Positions 19,748-34,700 of a stretch of DNA of 64,000 nucleotides are shown in pieces. Location: contig CAUZLF010000718.1 in the NCBI GenBank assembly GCA_963580285.1, positions 62,001-126,000 on the forward strand. Reading direction: 5' to 3'. Source of the stretch: Lucinisca nassula. Lineage: Eukaryota > Mollusca > Bivalvia > Lucinida > Lucinidae. The number at the start of each line of letters is the position of its first letter. The stretch's first letter is position 1. A program made the translations under genes and the position numbers. The notes beneath the pieces are model-generated. The model was not told where the DNA came from and searched no databases. It was given only the letters and a program-made list of their open reading frames with translations.

Positions 19748-22700
19748 CAAAACCAATTTTTTAAAGTATGTATCCGAAAACAAGAGGGCCCAATGGCCCT
19801 ATATCGCTCACCTGTGTACCAGAAAATCATTAGTGTAGGAGACCACTTGACATTGTTACATACTAAATATCTAAGCTCAGGCAAAGTGGTGTCCATGCTT
19901 TGTACCCTATTGGATTCATTGGGCAACAGGGCTTGAGATGAAATTTCGTCTCAATGTTGAGTAAAAGTCCCACACAATTGGAAGAGACATCTCCAAAATG
20001 ACCTATACAGTGTTGACAGGGATGTAAAACCTCAAATCAAACAAAATCTGTGCCTTATGGTTTTGGAAAAGAAGATCTTTTTTAAGTTTTTTTTCCAGTA
20101 TAAGTCTATAGAAGCTAATGAGCCCTGGGGCTTGGCCAATTTTGACCCAAAGGGCATGGTTGGCAGGATTTATGTAGGCGGCCATTTTGTGTTGCTATAC
20201 ACTAAATATCTAAGGTCTGTATTTCATGGTTTCAAAGAAGATGTTTTAAGCTTTTTTCCATTATAAGTTTGATGGAGTTAAGGGGCCACAGGATGTGGCC
20301 AATTTGGACCCCAGGGGTATGATTGGCAGGATTCATGAAGGCGACCCCTCGACATTGCTACATGCTAAATACCTAAGCTCTAGGACTTATGGTTTCAGAG
20401 AAGAAGATTTTTTTCCCCATTTCAAGTTTTTTTTTTTTTTTTTTTTTCTTTTTGATCATAAAGGCCCTGTGGTTTCAAAAAAGAAGATTTTTGAAGTTTT
20501 TCCAATTGTAAGTCTATGGAAGCTAAAGAGTTCTGGGGTGTGGCCAATTTGGATCCCAGTGGCATAACTGGCAGGATTTATGTAGGTGGCCACTTGACAT
20601 TGCTACATACTAAAAATCTAAGCTCTGGGCCTAATGGTTTCATAGAAGAAGATTTTTTAAGTTTTTCTTCCATTATAAGTTTATTGGAGCTGATGAGCTC
20701 GGGCGTGGCAAATTTTGACCCCAGGGGCAGGGTACGCAGGATTTATGTAGCTAACTATTTTATGTTCCTAGATACTAAATATCTAAGTTTTGTGCTTCAC
20801 AGTTTCTGAGAAGAAGATTTTTGAAGCTTTTTTCCATTATGAGTCTATTGGAGCTAAGGGGCCCCGGGGCGTGGCCCATTTGGACCCTAGGGGCATGATT
20901 AGAAGGAAATATGTAGGTGATCACTTGTCGTTGCTACATGCTAAATATCTAAGCTCTGGGCCCTGTGGTTTCAGAGAAGAAGATTTTTTAAGCTTTTTTC
21001 CATTATGAGTCTATGGGAGCTAAGGGGCCCCGGGGCATGGCCCATTTGGACCCCATGGGCATGATTGGCAGGATTTAGGTAGGTGACCACTTGTCATTGC
21101 CACATGCTAATTATCTAAGCTCGGGGAACTGTGGTTTCAGAGAAGAAGAATTTTGAAGCTTTTTTCCATTATGAGTCTATAGGAGCTAAGGGGCCCCGGG
21201 GCGTGGCCAATTTCGACCCAGGGGCATGAATGGCAGGATTTATGTAGGTGACCACTTGCCATTGCTACATGCTTAATATCTAAGCTCTGGGCCCTGTGGT
21301 TTCAGAGAAAAAAGATTTTTGGAGCTTTTTTTCCATAATGAGTCTATAGGAGCTAAGGGGCCCCAGGGCGTGGCCCGGTTGGACCCCAGGGGCATGATTG
21401 GCAGGAATTATGTAGGTGACCACTTGCCATTGCCACATGCTAAATATCTAAGCTCTGGGCCCTATGGTTTCAGAGAAGAAGATTTTTGAAGCTTTTTTTC
21501 CATTATGAGACTATGGGAGCTAAGGGGCCCCGGGGCATGGCCAATTTGGAACCCAGGGGCATGATTGGCAGGAAATATGTAGGTGACCACTTGCCGTTGC
21601 TACATGCTAAATATCTAAGCTCTGGGCCCTGTGGTTTCAGAGAAGAAGATTTTTGAAGCTTTTTTTTCCATTGTGAGTCTATGGGAGCTAAGGGGCCCCG
21701 GGATGTGGCCAATTTGGACCCCAGGGGCATGATTGGTAGGAATTATGTAGGTGACCACTTGCCGTTGCTACATGCTTAATATCTAAGATCTGGGCCCTGT
21801 GGTTTCAGAAAAGAAGATTTTTGAAGCTGTTTTCCATTAGGAGTCTATGGGAGCAAAGGGGCCCCGGGGTATGGCCCATTTGGCACCCAGGGGCATAATT
21901 GGCAGGAATTATGTAGTTGACCACTTGCCGTTGCTACATGCTGAATATCTAAGCTCTGGGCCCTGTGGTTTCAGAGAAGAAGATTTTTGAAGCTTTTTTT
22001 TCCATTATGAGTTTATAGGAGTTAAGGGGCCCCGGGGTGTGGCCAATTTGGACCCCAGGGGCATGATTGGCAGGAATAATGTAGGTGACCACTAGACATT
22101 GTTACAAGCTTAATATCTAAGCTCTGGGCCCTGTGGTTTCAGAGAAGAAGATATTTTAAGTTTTTCCCATTGTAAGTCTATGGGAGCCATATGTTGCCAT
22201 GGCAACCAGAATTCCAATCTGATCAGCCCAAAAACCTTATGCAGCCTTTCCCCCTACCTGATGATGCTTCTCATGAAATTTGATCAAGATTGACCATTTG
22301 GTATTAGAGATATACTTATTTGAAATTGTTTATGGATGCACGCACCCACGGACGGACGCACGCACCCACGGACAAAAAGTGATCACAAAAGCTCACCTCG
22401 TCACTATGTGACAGGTGAGCTAAAAAGAAAAAAGAGCAGGATCTCAAAATGCTGAAAGATGAATAAAAATCAAAAATGAGTTCCTTTAAGAGCAATGAAA
22501 ACATTCATAAGAAAGAAGATGGGTCATACTACATAGTTTCGGCTAATAAAGCCTCATCAGTAACCCTGTAATGATCCGGCAAAGAAAGCCAGAGGAAACG
22601 TACTGCAATTTTGCGAATTTCGAATAGGCAGTCGATACAAAGACTGATATAAATCAAAATGGGGTCCAAATAATTAAAAACCTGTCTAGAACATGAGTCT

Positions 22701-25700
22701 AAACCAATAATTTATTTCTGATTTCTCAGAATATTCACGCTGATCTCAAAGGACCAAAAGTAAAATATAAACTGCACTATGGTTGAAACCCTCTAACACT
22801 GAAGATTTGAGGTTCAACATTGCATTCCATTTAATAGGTCATTTTAGAGACATTGCTTCTAATTTTGTGGTACTTTTACCTGACGTTGAGATGAAATGAC
22901 ATCTCAAGCCCTGCCACACAATGACATCTCAAGCCCTGCCGGGGTTCATATGCATGGATGGTCCTACTCAAACCATTTTGCCTGGGAAGGCTTAGACCCT
23001 CTAAGAGGTGTACCAGTACTCATGTGCAGCCAGTTTCAGCTCTGCATGGAACACCATGCAGCCCAATCTATTTGACTAAGCCACGATGGATAGGGGCCTA
23101 CTATCATCTGGTAGTTGAGATTCAAATATAGAACTTACTTTTAATGGGAAACACTGGTCAGGAAGATCTCTGAGGCCAAGGCAACCATGTTTACCTTTAC
23201 CCCAGGTATAGATATCACCAGTATCTGAAAAAGATACATGTTTAGCCCATTTTGTACTGCAAACCCCAAAATGGATACTTGGCAAACATGCGGCCCAGAT
23301 CAGATGCTGCGGCTGCAAAATGCAGTCTGATCAGGACCATCACTACTTGCAAAAAGTTCAGCTATTTTCCAGTAACACAACCTAAATTTTGAAATTGACA
23401 GTGCTTTATATAAAGAGGAAGATTCCATTTGGTACAAAATGGATTAGTCTAAACCATTTTGTCCTGAATAGAATATCCCCCAAATTCAGGGATGCAACAA
23501 TCAAATCAAATCCATGACTTTTCTCTTTTACTGACCAAAATGCCCAAATCTGATAGCCTTCACAATGGGGCATTAGCAGCGCTCTCTAGATTTCCTTGAT
23601 GGATGATTTGTTTGTATTGGAGTTTTACGGCCCAGTCAACACTATTTAGGTCATTTTCAGCCGGTCAGTTTACCTATCAACACTTTCCTGGGCAGGCTTA
23701 TACGTAAGCGGTTAACCAGTACAGTGCACACTCTTTCGCCAGAAACTGACAACTGCCCTTCTTGAATCAGCGGAAGGGAGAGAATGACCGTAGAAAAGAT
23801 TTCATGATCAATCTCCACGAAAGAATGTTGCCGACCCCGGCGGGAGTCGAACCCGCGTCCTCCTGATCACCAGTCAGACGCGCATCCGAATGAGCCACTG
23901 TGGCTGGCTCCTTGATGGATGAAAAGAGTAAAACTGAAACCCTATGGCAATGTCTTTTAATTTATAGAAAAACAATGATAAATAAATAATCAGTAGCAAG
24001 TTAAGGTTCTGACCTTGAAATAACATCACCTTAAAATTGTAACATAAATAGTTGTTTGTCCTAAAATTACAAAAATCCCCTGTCAGACATTTTCCGACTT
24101 TTTGAAAATTGTTAATTTCCCTGCCTTTTTTTGTTTTATGACTTTTGAATGACCTTGAAAAATTTTCATAAGTTTCCTGACGATTCCCTGATGGTGGCAA
24201 AACCCATAATAGAAACTTCCCCATTATTTACAAAAAATCGTAATATTATGACCACGTTTGGGACTGTTCAAAAGTGGTCTTTAAGACCACTTTTGAACAG
24301 TCCCAAACATGGTCTCATTCTACAGGACTCTAGGGGTAGAAAGCACAAAAAAAGAACAGCTGAAATCATGTAAATATGTTTTTAAAAGCAGAATTTGTCT
24401 TAAATTTAGCTGCTTTTGACAGCGGAATTCTACTGTATAGCAGGAGTCCATTTCATAATTTAGTTCTGCAATGTGTTTTAGATTGACTGATTGTTGAACG
24501 ACACGTCAACCCTTGTGGGCCATTCTGTGTCGTCTCCAAGAGAAAGGGAGAAAAGAGACAGAAGATGTAAGTGAGGGACAGAGGAGAAAGAGGAAAATGA
24601 AAGGAAGTGTAGAAACAGGAGAAATAACAACATTCTGCCTCTACCCTTACCTGCTGCAAGGACAGCAGGCCATGTCCAATTGTAAGCCAATATCAGTTGG
24701 ACACCCCAGTGATGCAAGATCCACAACACCTTTGCCTCACCCAACTGACCCCTATAATGTGTTTTTAGAAACTAAGTTATAAACAAGAGGGCCATGATGA
24801 CCCTGTATCACCATAGTATCATAGCACTTAAGGAGAATATGACTTAAAAAGAGACTTTGGATAACCTATTGCACATTTTGTGGGAAAGTAACTGTCCTCT
24901 TGGCTTTCCGCTGTTGATGTTTCTATTGGGGTTTGTGTTTCTTTCCCTTTGGTGTCTCTGATGGGAGCTGTGGGTTAATTGTATTGATTCCTGATCATTG
25001 CCTCCACTTCTATTTTGTGGGACTTTTACCCCAACATTGAGATGAAATGACATAACAAGTCCTAACACCCATAGAAGCCGCTAGGGTTTAAGGAGTGGTT
25101 TGACTTGTATCTCTTTTCCTGGGCAGGCTTATACCTAAACGGTTTACCAGTACTCAAGTTCGGTCGGTTTCAGCTCTGCACAGAAGCACCATGCAGCCCA
25201 ATCTATTTCTCCAAGCCTGCTTTATTGAATGTTGACATAATAAGGTTGGACTGTCTTTTTGTGTAGCTGGATTTTTCACCAAGTGTTTCCGAATCGAAAC
25301 AATTTTCCAAGAAATTTCTAAAGGAGAATGTAGGCACCTGACATACTGTCATAGCTTCTTTGCTTTTCCACAAACTGTACCACTACAACAAAAGAATTTG
25401 TTCTCCTTTGAGAGGATGCTACTTGTTAGCAAGTTAGAAATGGTTTCTAAACATTTCCATCATGTTGTCCATGTAATGAACACCACTCTAAACCCCACTT
25501 TATAGAGAGAAAACTGGCGTTTAAAGAGGTATTCATTATTCTACTTAATCTTGTCCCATGACATAGGCTGTTGGTAGTCGTTTGAACCACTTCAATTAAA
25601 CAGTTATAACAAGGACTAGCAACCTATGTTTGGAGTATAGATAAGAAAAAAAAATCAAATTTTCATCGGAAAGTAACCATTTGGAGATATGAACATATGC

Positions 25701-28700
25701 ACTGTCACACAGATGTATTATCGTAAGGCCTCCTGAAAGTTACTGTAATGATCCTAAGTATTTGGACAGATAGGCCTAAGCAAACAGTGCAGACCCAGAT
25801 CAGACTGCTCCTTCAGGAGCAGTCTGATCAGGGTCTACACTGTTTGTCAGTGCAGACCCAGATTGGACTGCTCCTTCAGGAGCAGTCTGACCAGGGTCTA
25901 CACTGTTTGTCATCCCGTCTACAAGTTTTGGACTCCTTGATGGCTTGTGAAACAAATTTGTTAAAATTTTAGGAGAATTACAGATAGTCCTCAAGGTGTC
26001 AGATTTTTTAGGATTTTTACGGTAATATTTTCCCTTAACCTATAAACAGTGCAACTTCCATGGCTCAAACACTGATGGCATTGTTTTGAACTCCTTTAGA
26101 TCCTAGGAAAAAATCCCATGACTGCAGATGTTAATGTACTTGATATAATTACACCACAATCTCTTTATAACACTATAAATCAATGCCTCGTTAGTTAAAC
26201 ATCATGTTTCATGTATATCCAAACATGAAATAGAATTTTTTGGCTAAAAAAATGTGAGTCACTTTTGCGTATCCTACTGCTACTCACATATTTTCAGCAA
26301 AAAATAACAAAATTTTAGATTTTGTACTTGCTATAGCATTTAACACTTTGACCATTAACAAGCTTCTTAAGCTTTTGAGGCTTTGAACAACTGGACCCTG
26401 ATCTGGCCCATTGATTAACCCTCAAAAGCTCAAACTACCATTGTTTAAAAAAAAACTTCATGGTTCTGAACTTCTGAAGGTGTTCAAGCTTTGAAGTTTC
26501 ACTGTATAATACATAGGATCTTCCAACTTGGGGCAACATCATATATTCTAGTTTAAGGGGTGCCTGGTAAATTTTAATAGTTTCAATAGATATAGTGAAA
26601 ATTCAGCTATTAAGATTACATAAAATTAAGGCAAATTATGCATTTAAAAGCATATTTAGAAGGTTTCAGGTACATTTTCTTTGTTTTCTCTACATCCAGG
26701 GTGCTCTAGTGGGAGACCACCTTTGGGACTGTTCAAATGGTGGTCTTAAATATCACTTTTAAAAAGTCCCAAAGCGGGTCTTAGTATAGGAATTTTACTG
26801 GATTGTGCACTTCAAGCAAGCAGTATAGACCCAGATCGGACACTATCATGGACAGAGTCTGATCTGGGTCTACAATGTTTCCTTACATCCCTCAGTGGGG
26901 ACATTATTCATTACCGTATGTATTCAAACAGATAGGCCTGAGCAAATATGGACTGAGATGTCATTTCATCTCAGTATCAGGTAAAAGTTCCACAAAATTG
27001 GAAGCAGTAGCTCCAAAATGATCTAAACAGTGTCGGTGGGGATGTAAAAACCACAACTCAAACACAAACAAACATTACCTGTAATTGCAGCAAAATGGTA
27101 GAGCCCACACTGAACATCGATCACTGAACATCGATTACCGTATGTATTCAAACAGATAGGCCTGAGCAAATATGGACTGAGATGTCATTTCATCTCAGTA
27201 TCAGGTAAAAGTTCCACAAAATTGGAAGCAGTAGCTCCAAAATGATCTAAACAGTGTCGGTGGGGATGTAAAAACCACAACTCAAACACAAACAAACATT
27301 ACCTGTAATTGCAGCAAAATGGTAGAGCCCACACTGAACATCGATCACTGTTGTGTTGGGTTGTAGCTCATTGCGCCCGAACAGTGTTCTGTTAAGTTGT
27401 ACAGGTTTCTCTGAAAAACTTCCCTTTGGTCCAGTTCCCAGTATACCATAGCCCCAGGTGTACACCTCTCCATGTTCTGAAAAAAACATTTTCTCTGAAG
27501 ATTTGTTTGTTTGGTTTGGGGTTTAACATCCCTGTCAACACTGTTAAGTCATTTTGGAGAGGTTGATTCCAATTTTGTGGGCATTTTACTCGACACAGAG
27601 ATGAAATGACATCTCAAGCCCTGTCGCCCAATGAATGGACGGTCCGACTCGCACCGCTTTGCCTGGGCAGGCTTACACCCTCTAAGCAGTTTACCAGTAA
27701 CCGTGTGCTGCCTGTTTCAGCTCTGCATGGAAGCATCATGCAGCCCATCTATTTCTTCCAGCCCCGATGGGCGGGAGCCGCTTCTCTGAAGAAAACACAT
27801 GCATGTGTTCATCAACGGATTCATCATCAACGGGTTTTTTTGTTAACGTGCAGGTACAGGGGCAGCGTCCACATAGGTGGGCCCCTTTCCAGGTAGCTGG
27901 CTTGCTGCATGCATGGCAGATCTTACACCAGATCTCCAGGCTTGTCTATCATCAGGATCGATAGCAGAGAGCTTCCATTCTCTGCAATCTCTTTCTGTTA
28001 GCTGCTTCCAGGTCATCTTGGGCCTTCCTGGCCCTCGCTTTCCACCTACCTGAATGTCACAGGCAGTCTTGACTGCACCATTGGAGCGTTCCACATGTCC
28101 ATACCAGCAAAGTCTTCTCTCTTTCAGGATGAGGTCCAGGTCCTCAATGCCAAGACGCTCAAGTAACTCACTGGACCTTATGTTGACAGTGTCCTGTGGC
28201 TTGACATTGCAGATCTGTCTGATCATTGCCCTGTCATTTCGCTGTAGACGTTGGAGGTTTGGCTTTGTCAATGGCCATGTCTCACTGGCATGGAGCATTG
28301 CGCTCCGCACGCAAGAGCTATACACACGGCCACATGTCTTGAACGAGAGGTGGCGGGAAGAGAGAACTGGTGGCAACTCCTTGAATTTCTTCCAGGCTGT
28401 TTTCACACGTGATGTAGTTGAAAGGTCGCAACCACCCGCTGCAGAGAGCATATCACCTAGGCAGCAGAAGGAAGCTACGGCCTCCAGCTTGTCAGATCCG
28501 ACTTGGACTTCCCTCTGTGGTCTGCCATCTAAGGGGCGTGCAGTTCCTTGGCACCGTGTACACCTGTAATCAGGGTCCTCTATCAAGCGTTTGAGCCCAC
28601 TGCATTTCTTGTGCACCCAGAACTTTCAGACATTACAAAAGATACTGTTGCTGCCCACTCCAGTGCGACATACAGCGCATGGGAACTGGCCTGTACTCTT

Positions 28701-31700
28701 CAAGAGGTCCAGACCTGTACCACAGATCATGATCTTTGTCTTTCCTGTATTCACTCTCAGCCCTTTCACCTCCATTGCGTCTTTCCAAGTTAAGAGCCTC
28801 CTGACACATTCCTCAAGGGATTCAGCTATGATGACAAGGTCATCAGCATACAGGTTCTCCCAGGGGACTCCAGAGCGGAACTCGCATAACAAGGCTTCAA
28901 GCCAAGGTTGAGTGGCAAATTCCACCCCCGGTATTTACCAGTGGCATTTACCGGCCTGGAAAATATGCCCAAAGTGGCAAATATGGCAAATATGGCAAAT
29001 ATGATTTTGGTCTTAAAATATTTCAGAAATCTCGACCAAGTCAGAAATTGAGACAATAAGCAGGTAAAAATAAAATCACAGGTATGCATTTAGCTGTGCC
29101 ATTGACACTAATATTGATCCTAAGTTTTTGGATAGTCAGTAGACAGGCCTCTTAAAGATTGTTCAGATCAGAACAGTCTGATCAGGTCCTTGACTGATTT
29201 GTCTGTTTACTTTCTCAACAACATGCTTTAACCTTTATCCTGCTCTTGGCGACAAGCCCTATCTTTGCAAACAGTGTAGATCCAGATCAGATGGCTTCTG
29301 AAGGATCTACACTGTTTGACATTCAGTTTATGAATATGTAGAAATTAATTGTAAACTGATTGGTTCAAAGTCAGAAATGGGTGTGGCTTAATTGAATATT
29401 CAGCAAGTTTGACACTATCCAAAGTTGCAAGGAGTTTTACATAAATTGTCAATTTGACATTACTTAACAACAAAATTAAGAACATGTTTATTTAGCTCTG
29501 CCAGTGACACTTGGTATATTGACCCTTAATCTTTGGATAGACACTAGACAGATAGAATTACTAAAACAACAAATTTAAGAAAATGTTTATTTAAAGTAGG
29601 TAGAGCATAGCCAGAGGCAAAGATGAAAACAAGAAGATGTCATAATTTGTTATTTGTTTATATAACTTAGATATTTAGTCTAGGTGGAATTGAAAAGAGG
29701 TATCTTAGGTGTGAGCTGAGTGATTCCAGGACATTTGCCCCCCAGGACATTTGCCCCCCAATGAATTAATCTAAAAATGGACATTTGCCCCCCATTTAAA
29801 AATAAATTACTCCATCTGTATAAATAACAATGTGCTGTAAACGGCAACCCCTACCTTTACAAGCAGTATAGATCCAGATCAAAACTAAATGTTAGGCAAC
29901 AAATTACTCCATCTATATAAATATTAATCCCATAATGACCTGCTGTTAAGGAGAACCCTGATTGTAGGTAAAAATGCCAGACGTAAAAATGCCATATACA
30001 AAAATGCCAGAGGTAAAAACACCATAGGTAAAAATGCCAGAGGCTACGTGGTAAAAATGCCATAGGTAAAAATGCCAGAGGTAAAAATGCCAGAGGAGAA
30101 AAATATTTTGGTTCTTATTCCATCTGATCAGGATCTACACTATTTGTCATCCCTTCTGCAACTTTTGGGCCCTTTGCAAGTTATCACGTTAACCGTTTGC
30201 AAGTTCATCACGTTAGCAAGTCTGTGTTTTATGAGCATTTATAAGAAAAAAATATCACCCATTTCCTTATTCACTCAGATCATAGTCTACACTGTTTGCA
30301 GTTCCTTCTGCACCTTTTGGGCTTTTTGCATGTTCTACTTTCGAAAGGGCTATCTGTGGTATACATGGGAACATATTTGTTCTTACTTTTGCTTAACGAC
30401 AGGTTACGGGCACATGTTAGGACCGTCTCATTGATGCTGTTCTACTGGGCATAGGTAACCTATGCTTAGAGCATTAATAAGAAAAATACCCATTTCCATT
30501 TCACCCATTTCCTTATTCCTCAGTGAGGCTGTTTAAATGAGTTCCCATAATCACAGAATATTGATTGTGGAAACTTGTTACAACTGCCTTATAGAGGCTG
30601 CTCTAATGAATACCCACAATTTATATTTCTGCACAAAACATAGATTGCGTAAGGCTGTTTTAATGAGTACCCATAATCACAGAACATAGATTGTGGAAAC
30701 TTGCTACAACCGCCTCAGTGTGGCTGTTTTAATGAGTTCCCATAATCACATAATATAGATTGTGGAAACTTGTTAGAACTGCCTCACAGAGGCTGCTTTA
30801 ATGAATACCCACAATCTATGTTTCTGTGCACAAATCAGGAAACTAAATTTACATTTTTATCAACACGATCACTTTTCAAAACGAATGGTATGCCCAACTG
30901 CATTCAGAAAGTTTTCTATGTTGCGTTCACCATTGTTGTATTCAACACACAAACGTCGAAGTCTTGACTGTAGAGTCACATACTTTCTGTGTTTTTTTCT
31001 TGGTTGCAGATTTCCAATTTATCACACTTTCTTTCATCTAAAAAACAATATCTAAAGAACATCAATTAATCCCATTTTAATGGTATAATTATGATTATCA
31101 CACTAAAATCAAAACCAAATCAAAAAATGTAAATTAATTGCATTAATTTACAGCTCTGTATCAAACTCTTTTGCTCCAATATTCTATGCATTCATAGGTT
31201 TTTTTTTTTTTTTTTTTTTGTTAAATAAAACTTTGTCAGTCTGAAAATTATCCAGTTTCCATATAAAAACTTTCACAAAAGTAGCAGAAGGGATGACAAA
31301 CAGTGTAGATCCTGATCAGATAGAATAAGAATCAAAATATTTTTTACCTCTGGTATTTTTGTATATGGCATTTTTACCTATGGCATTTTTACCAGGTAGC
31401 CTCTGGCATTTTTACCTATGACATTTTTACCTCTGGCATTTTTGTATATGGCATTTTTACCTCTGGCATTTTTACCGCACACCAGAACCCTACCTTAGAA
31501 AGCAGTATAGATCCAGACCAGATGCCATCTGATGAGGATCTATACTGTTTGTCATGCAGTTTGTTAAGTTAACAAAAACATACCAAGAATGTGATGGTTA
31601 ATAGTCAACAATTGGAGATGCTTAATTTATTCAGCAGGATAAGGGTTAAGCAAGTCAGCTACAGAACCATATATTGAGTTTATGCCTCACTTAGGGTCCA

Positions 31701-34700
31701 ATGTCAGATGCCTATTTCTGCAACAGTAAGTAATTGAAATGATCTTGAATGGGCTGTAAAACCATAACCAAAACGCTATCATGTAAATTATGTAGCTATA
31801 TACAAGTCTGTATAATGAATATCCTCGCAAGTTAATGGTAATGCAAGACTTAGAGATAATACAAAAATATGGAATGGTAGATGTATCAAGCAGCGGGTTG
31901 GGGGGCAAATGTCCCTTTCTGAAATAAGCAGTGGGGGGCAAATGTCCACCTATAAAATAAGCGAATGTAGGACGATTTGGCCAGCGGACGATTTGGCCCG
32001 GACGATTTGGCCTAGGACAATTTGGCCAGCCAAAAATATTGGGTAGGACAATTTGGCCAGATTAATATAATGACCAGGTTAAACTGAAAATTTAATGTTT
32101 TAGGTTTGTTTTTAATATACAGTAATGTTTGAATATGTGGAAGGAACATTTTAAAGAAGATTTTAAACATTTAGATATTTTTTGTTGTCGTTTTTAAACT
32201 ATAACTTTTGGCCTGAGATGGTTTCTGGTCAACTCGTACCTAAGTCAACTCGTACCTTAGTCAACTCGTACCCAAATTTGGTCAACTCGTACCTTAGTCA
32301 ACTCGTACCTAAGTCAACTCGTACCTTAGTAAAAATAAAATTTGTTTTGGAGTAAGTTTGGCTTATATACATATATATACAGGTCAACTTTATGGTCTAT
32401 GCAGACTCCTGATCCTTTTCCCGACGATGAAGACGCTACATAGTGTGTGCATGACGCCATTACACACGTGCGCCAAATGGCGCCTTTCATGTGTATGACC
32501 CCCATATCCCTTTAGCCAGACATAATTTATGGGTGCTCGTTAGAACTATCCCTGTGGGGCAGCTCTAACGAGTGCCAACAATCTATGCTCCAGAGGGATG
32601 TGATTGGTACATAACACCATGCTCAACATAAGACGAACTTCATATGTAAATGAAAATAACGTGAAAAATATAATTGTAGAACTTACATTTCATGCTCAGT
32701 TGCAAATAAAATGTAGTTATACAATTATAATTTGTTCCCATATATGCTCAAAACATAAATGTTGGCTAACATAAATGTTGCATATTCCTTATTACTGTTC
32801 TTTACGACAACACGCCCGTGCAATATAGTGCGTTTTTCACATCTCCAAAATGGCAATTTTTCTTACGAAAATCCGTGTTTTTTTTTTGTTTTTTTTTGTT
32901 TCTTATTTATACTTCAGACATAGGCTGTGATCTTTAGTTGGAACGACTCTAACGAGTACCCTCAACCTATGTATTGGAGCATAAATAAAGAAAGATAATG
33001 TATATCCCCGTAAAACCGAGTTTCTCTATATAAAGTGAGGTTTAGGGGTGTGCCCATTGCACGGACAAAACCTGTTACATGCCGGCGAGTATAAACACAG
33101 CGGGATATACAGGTAGCACAATAAAAATAAATTCAGTTATTTATATAATTTTATTGCTTAAATTATAAACATTTGTTATACCGTTTAACTAACAAACTCT
33201 TAAATAAAAACAATCATCACGTATGCAAGCCTATATGAATTTGTCCCTCCTAAAACCCACTTTTATATATAAATAGTAAAACTGGGATTTAGTTTTAAGT
33301 TTTGTCAGAACAAAAACAGCCGCTCGCCGGCAAAATTAAAGCAATTAAAACAGTTTAAAGCAATTAAAACAGTCTTTAATGAAGGACGATTAGATTAAAC
33401 TAGTACCGATAATCGTTTTTTACACCCACATTAATCGGTACACGATTAACTAAAGTGTTAACTAAATTAACCCAAATGGAATCTTCCATCTTATATATTT
33501 CGAAATTTAGGGGTGTCAGGTTGTGTTTTCAAACAGCGTCCGCCCTGATCAGACGACGCCGCGTTCTGCGGCGTCTGATCTGGGCATTCAGTGTTTGACT
33601 ACCCAAATGGATTTTGCCATCTTATATATTTCGAAATTTAGGGGTGTCAGGTTGTGTTTTCTTCAAAATTATTCGGGAAGTGGCTAAACTTTTTCAAACA
33701 TCGTAGGCCCTGATCATACGCCGCCACGTTCTGTAGCGTCTGATCTGGGCCTGCAGTGTTTGACAAGGCATCCCTTTGTGGGTTTCTGATACTGAATGGG
33801 TTAAAAGTGAATAATAATAAAATAATAAAAATAATGATAATAATAATAATAACAATAATAAAAATAATAATAACTAGAGCAGGTTGATGGCGCGCCATCG
33901 CATATCCCCGCGTTCTGCGGCGTCGGATCTGGGCCTGCAGTGTTTGCGATCGCAAATCCCCGCGCTGTGAAAACCATGTTACAATAAAAGGACCCAACGT
34001 ACTTCTTTCTGGCCTCCGGTGAACTCAAGACATGTCTCGGGGCAAGTTATAACCCATTTCAACTATTGTTCGGCAAAAAAATAAAGTACCCCACCTACCC
34101 CTGGGGTACGAGTTGACCAAAATAGGTACGAGTTGACTAGGGGGTACGAGTTGACCAAAGAACGGGTACGAGTTGACCAAAAACAGGTACGAGTTGACTC
34201 AGGTACGAGTTGACTTAGGTACGAGTTGACCAGTTACCCCTGAGATATTCTTTAGGAGCAAATTAATAAAAATGGTTAACTATAATCCCCAAACACAAAA
34301 ATACAATAAAATAATAATAATAATAAATAAATAAATTTAATGGTTTTATTAAATTGGCTGGAAAACAAGATTAATTATATTTTCTTGTATTCATGGTTAA
34401 TTGGCTAACTGATTTGCTGACTGGTATTGGTTCCTTGCTTTCTTAATTAGCTATTCCACACTTATTTATTTGGTTTTGTTTGGTTCAAGAATGTGCACCG
34501 CACTGTTTAACCACTTACACTTAGGGGGACTGATCTGCTCAATGTGACCTAAATAGTGTTGACTGGGCTCTGATACTAAAAATGTGTAGAAAATATGTAA
34601 TGATGTGTGATAAAAATATGTTGACAAATAAAGAAACTGCTCAAACTTTTAAAGCAATTTCCTCTTATGTCAGCATTTGATTTTCACTCATCAAAGCCAA

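Larger units (their letters stand above)
32220..34238. mobile_element. Modular inverted-repeat element C, 2019 bp
   Basis: The target duplication cctgagat lies at 32212-32219 and 34239-34246. The ends are ggtttctggtcaactcgtac and, inverted, ggtaactggtcaactcgtac. Each arm holds six or seven ggtcaactcgtacc-type words. The interior carries a family E element (32790-33065), gatcaga hairpins with gcgttctgcggcgtctg cores and an (AATAAT)n tract, and no transposase frame. Confidence 0.83.

Noticed and set aside
19600..19940. Overlapping frames across the TG run
   Set aside because: They are translations of (TG)n on both strands with no domain content.
27079..27126. Second RCC1L exon copy
   Set aside because: Only the last 48 bp and donor are present, as part of the 224 bp duplication. 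There is no acceptor, so it is not an exon by itself.
28054..28569. 171-codon frame on the + strand
   Set aside because: Shadow of the RTE-like RT on the opposite strand.
33647..34028. Membrane-protein-like frames rich in Ile/Tyr/Phe
   Set aside because: They are read through an A/T trinucleotide tract on the opposite strand.
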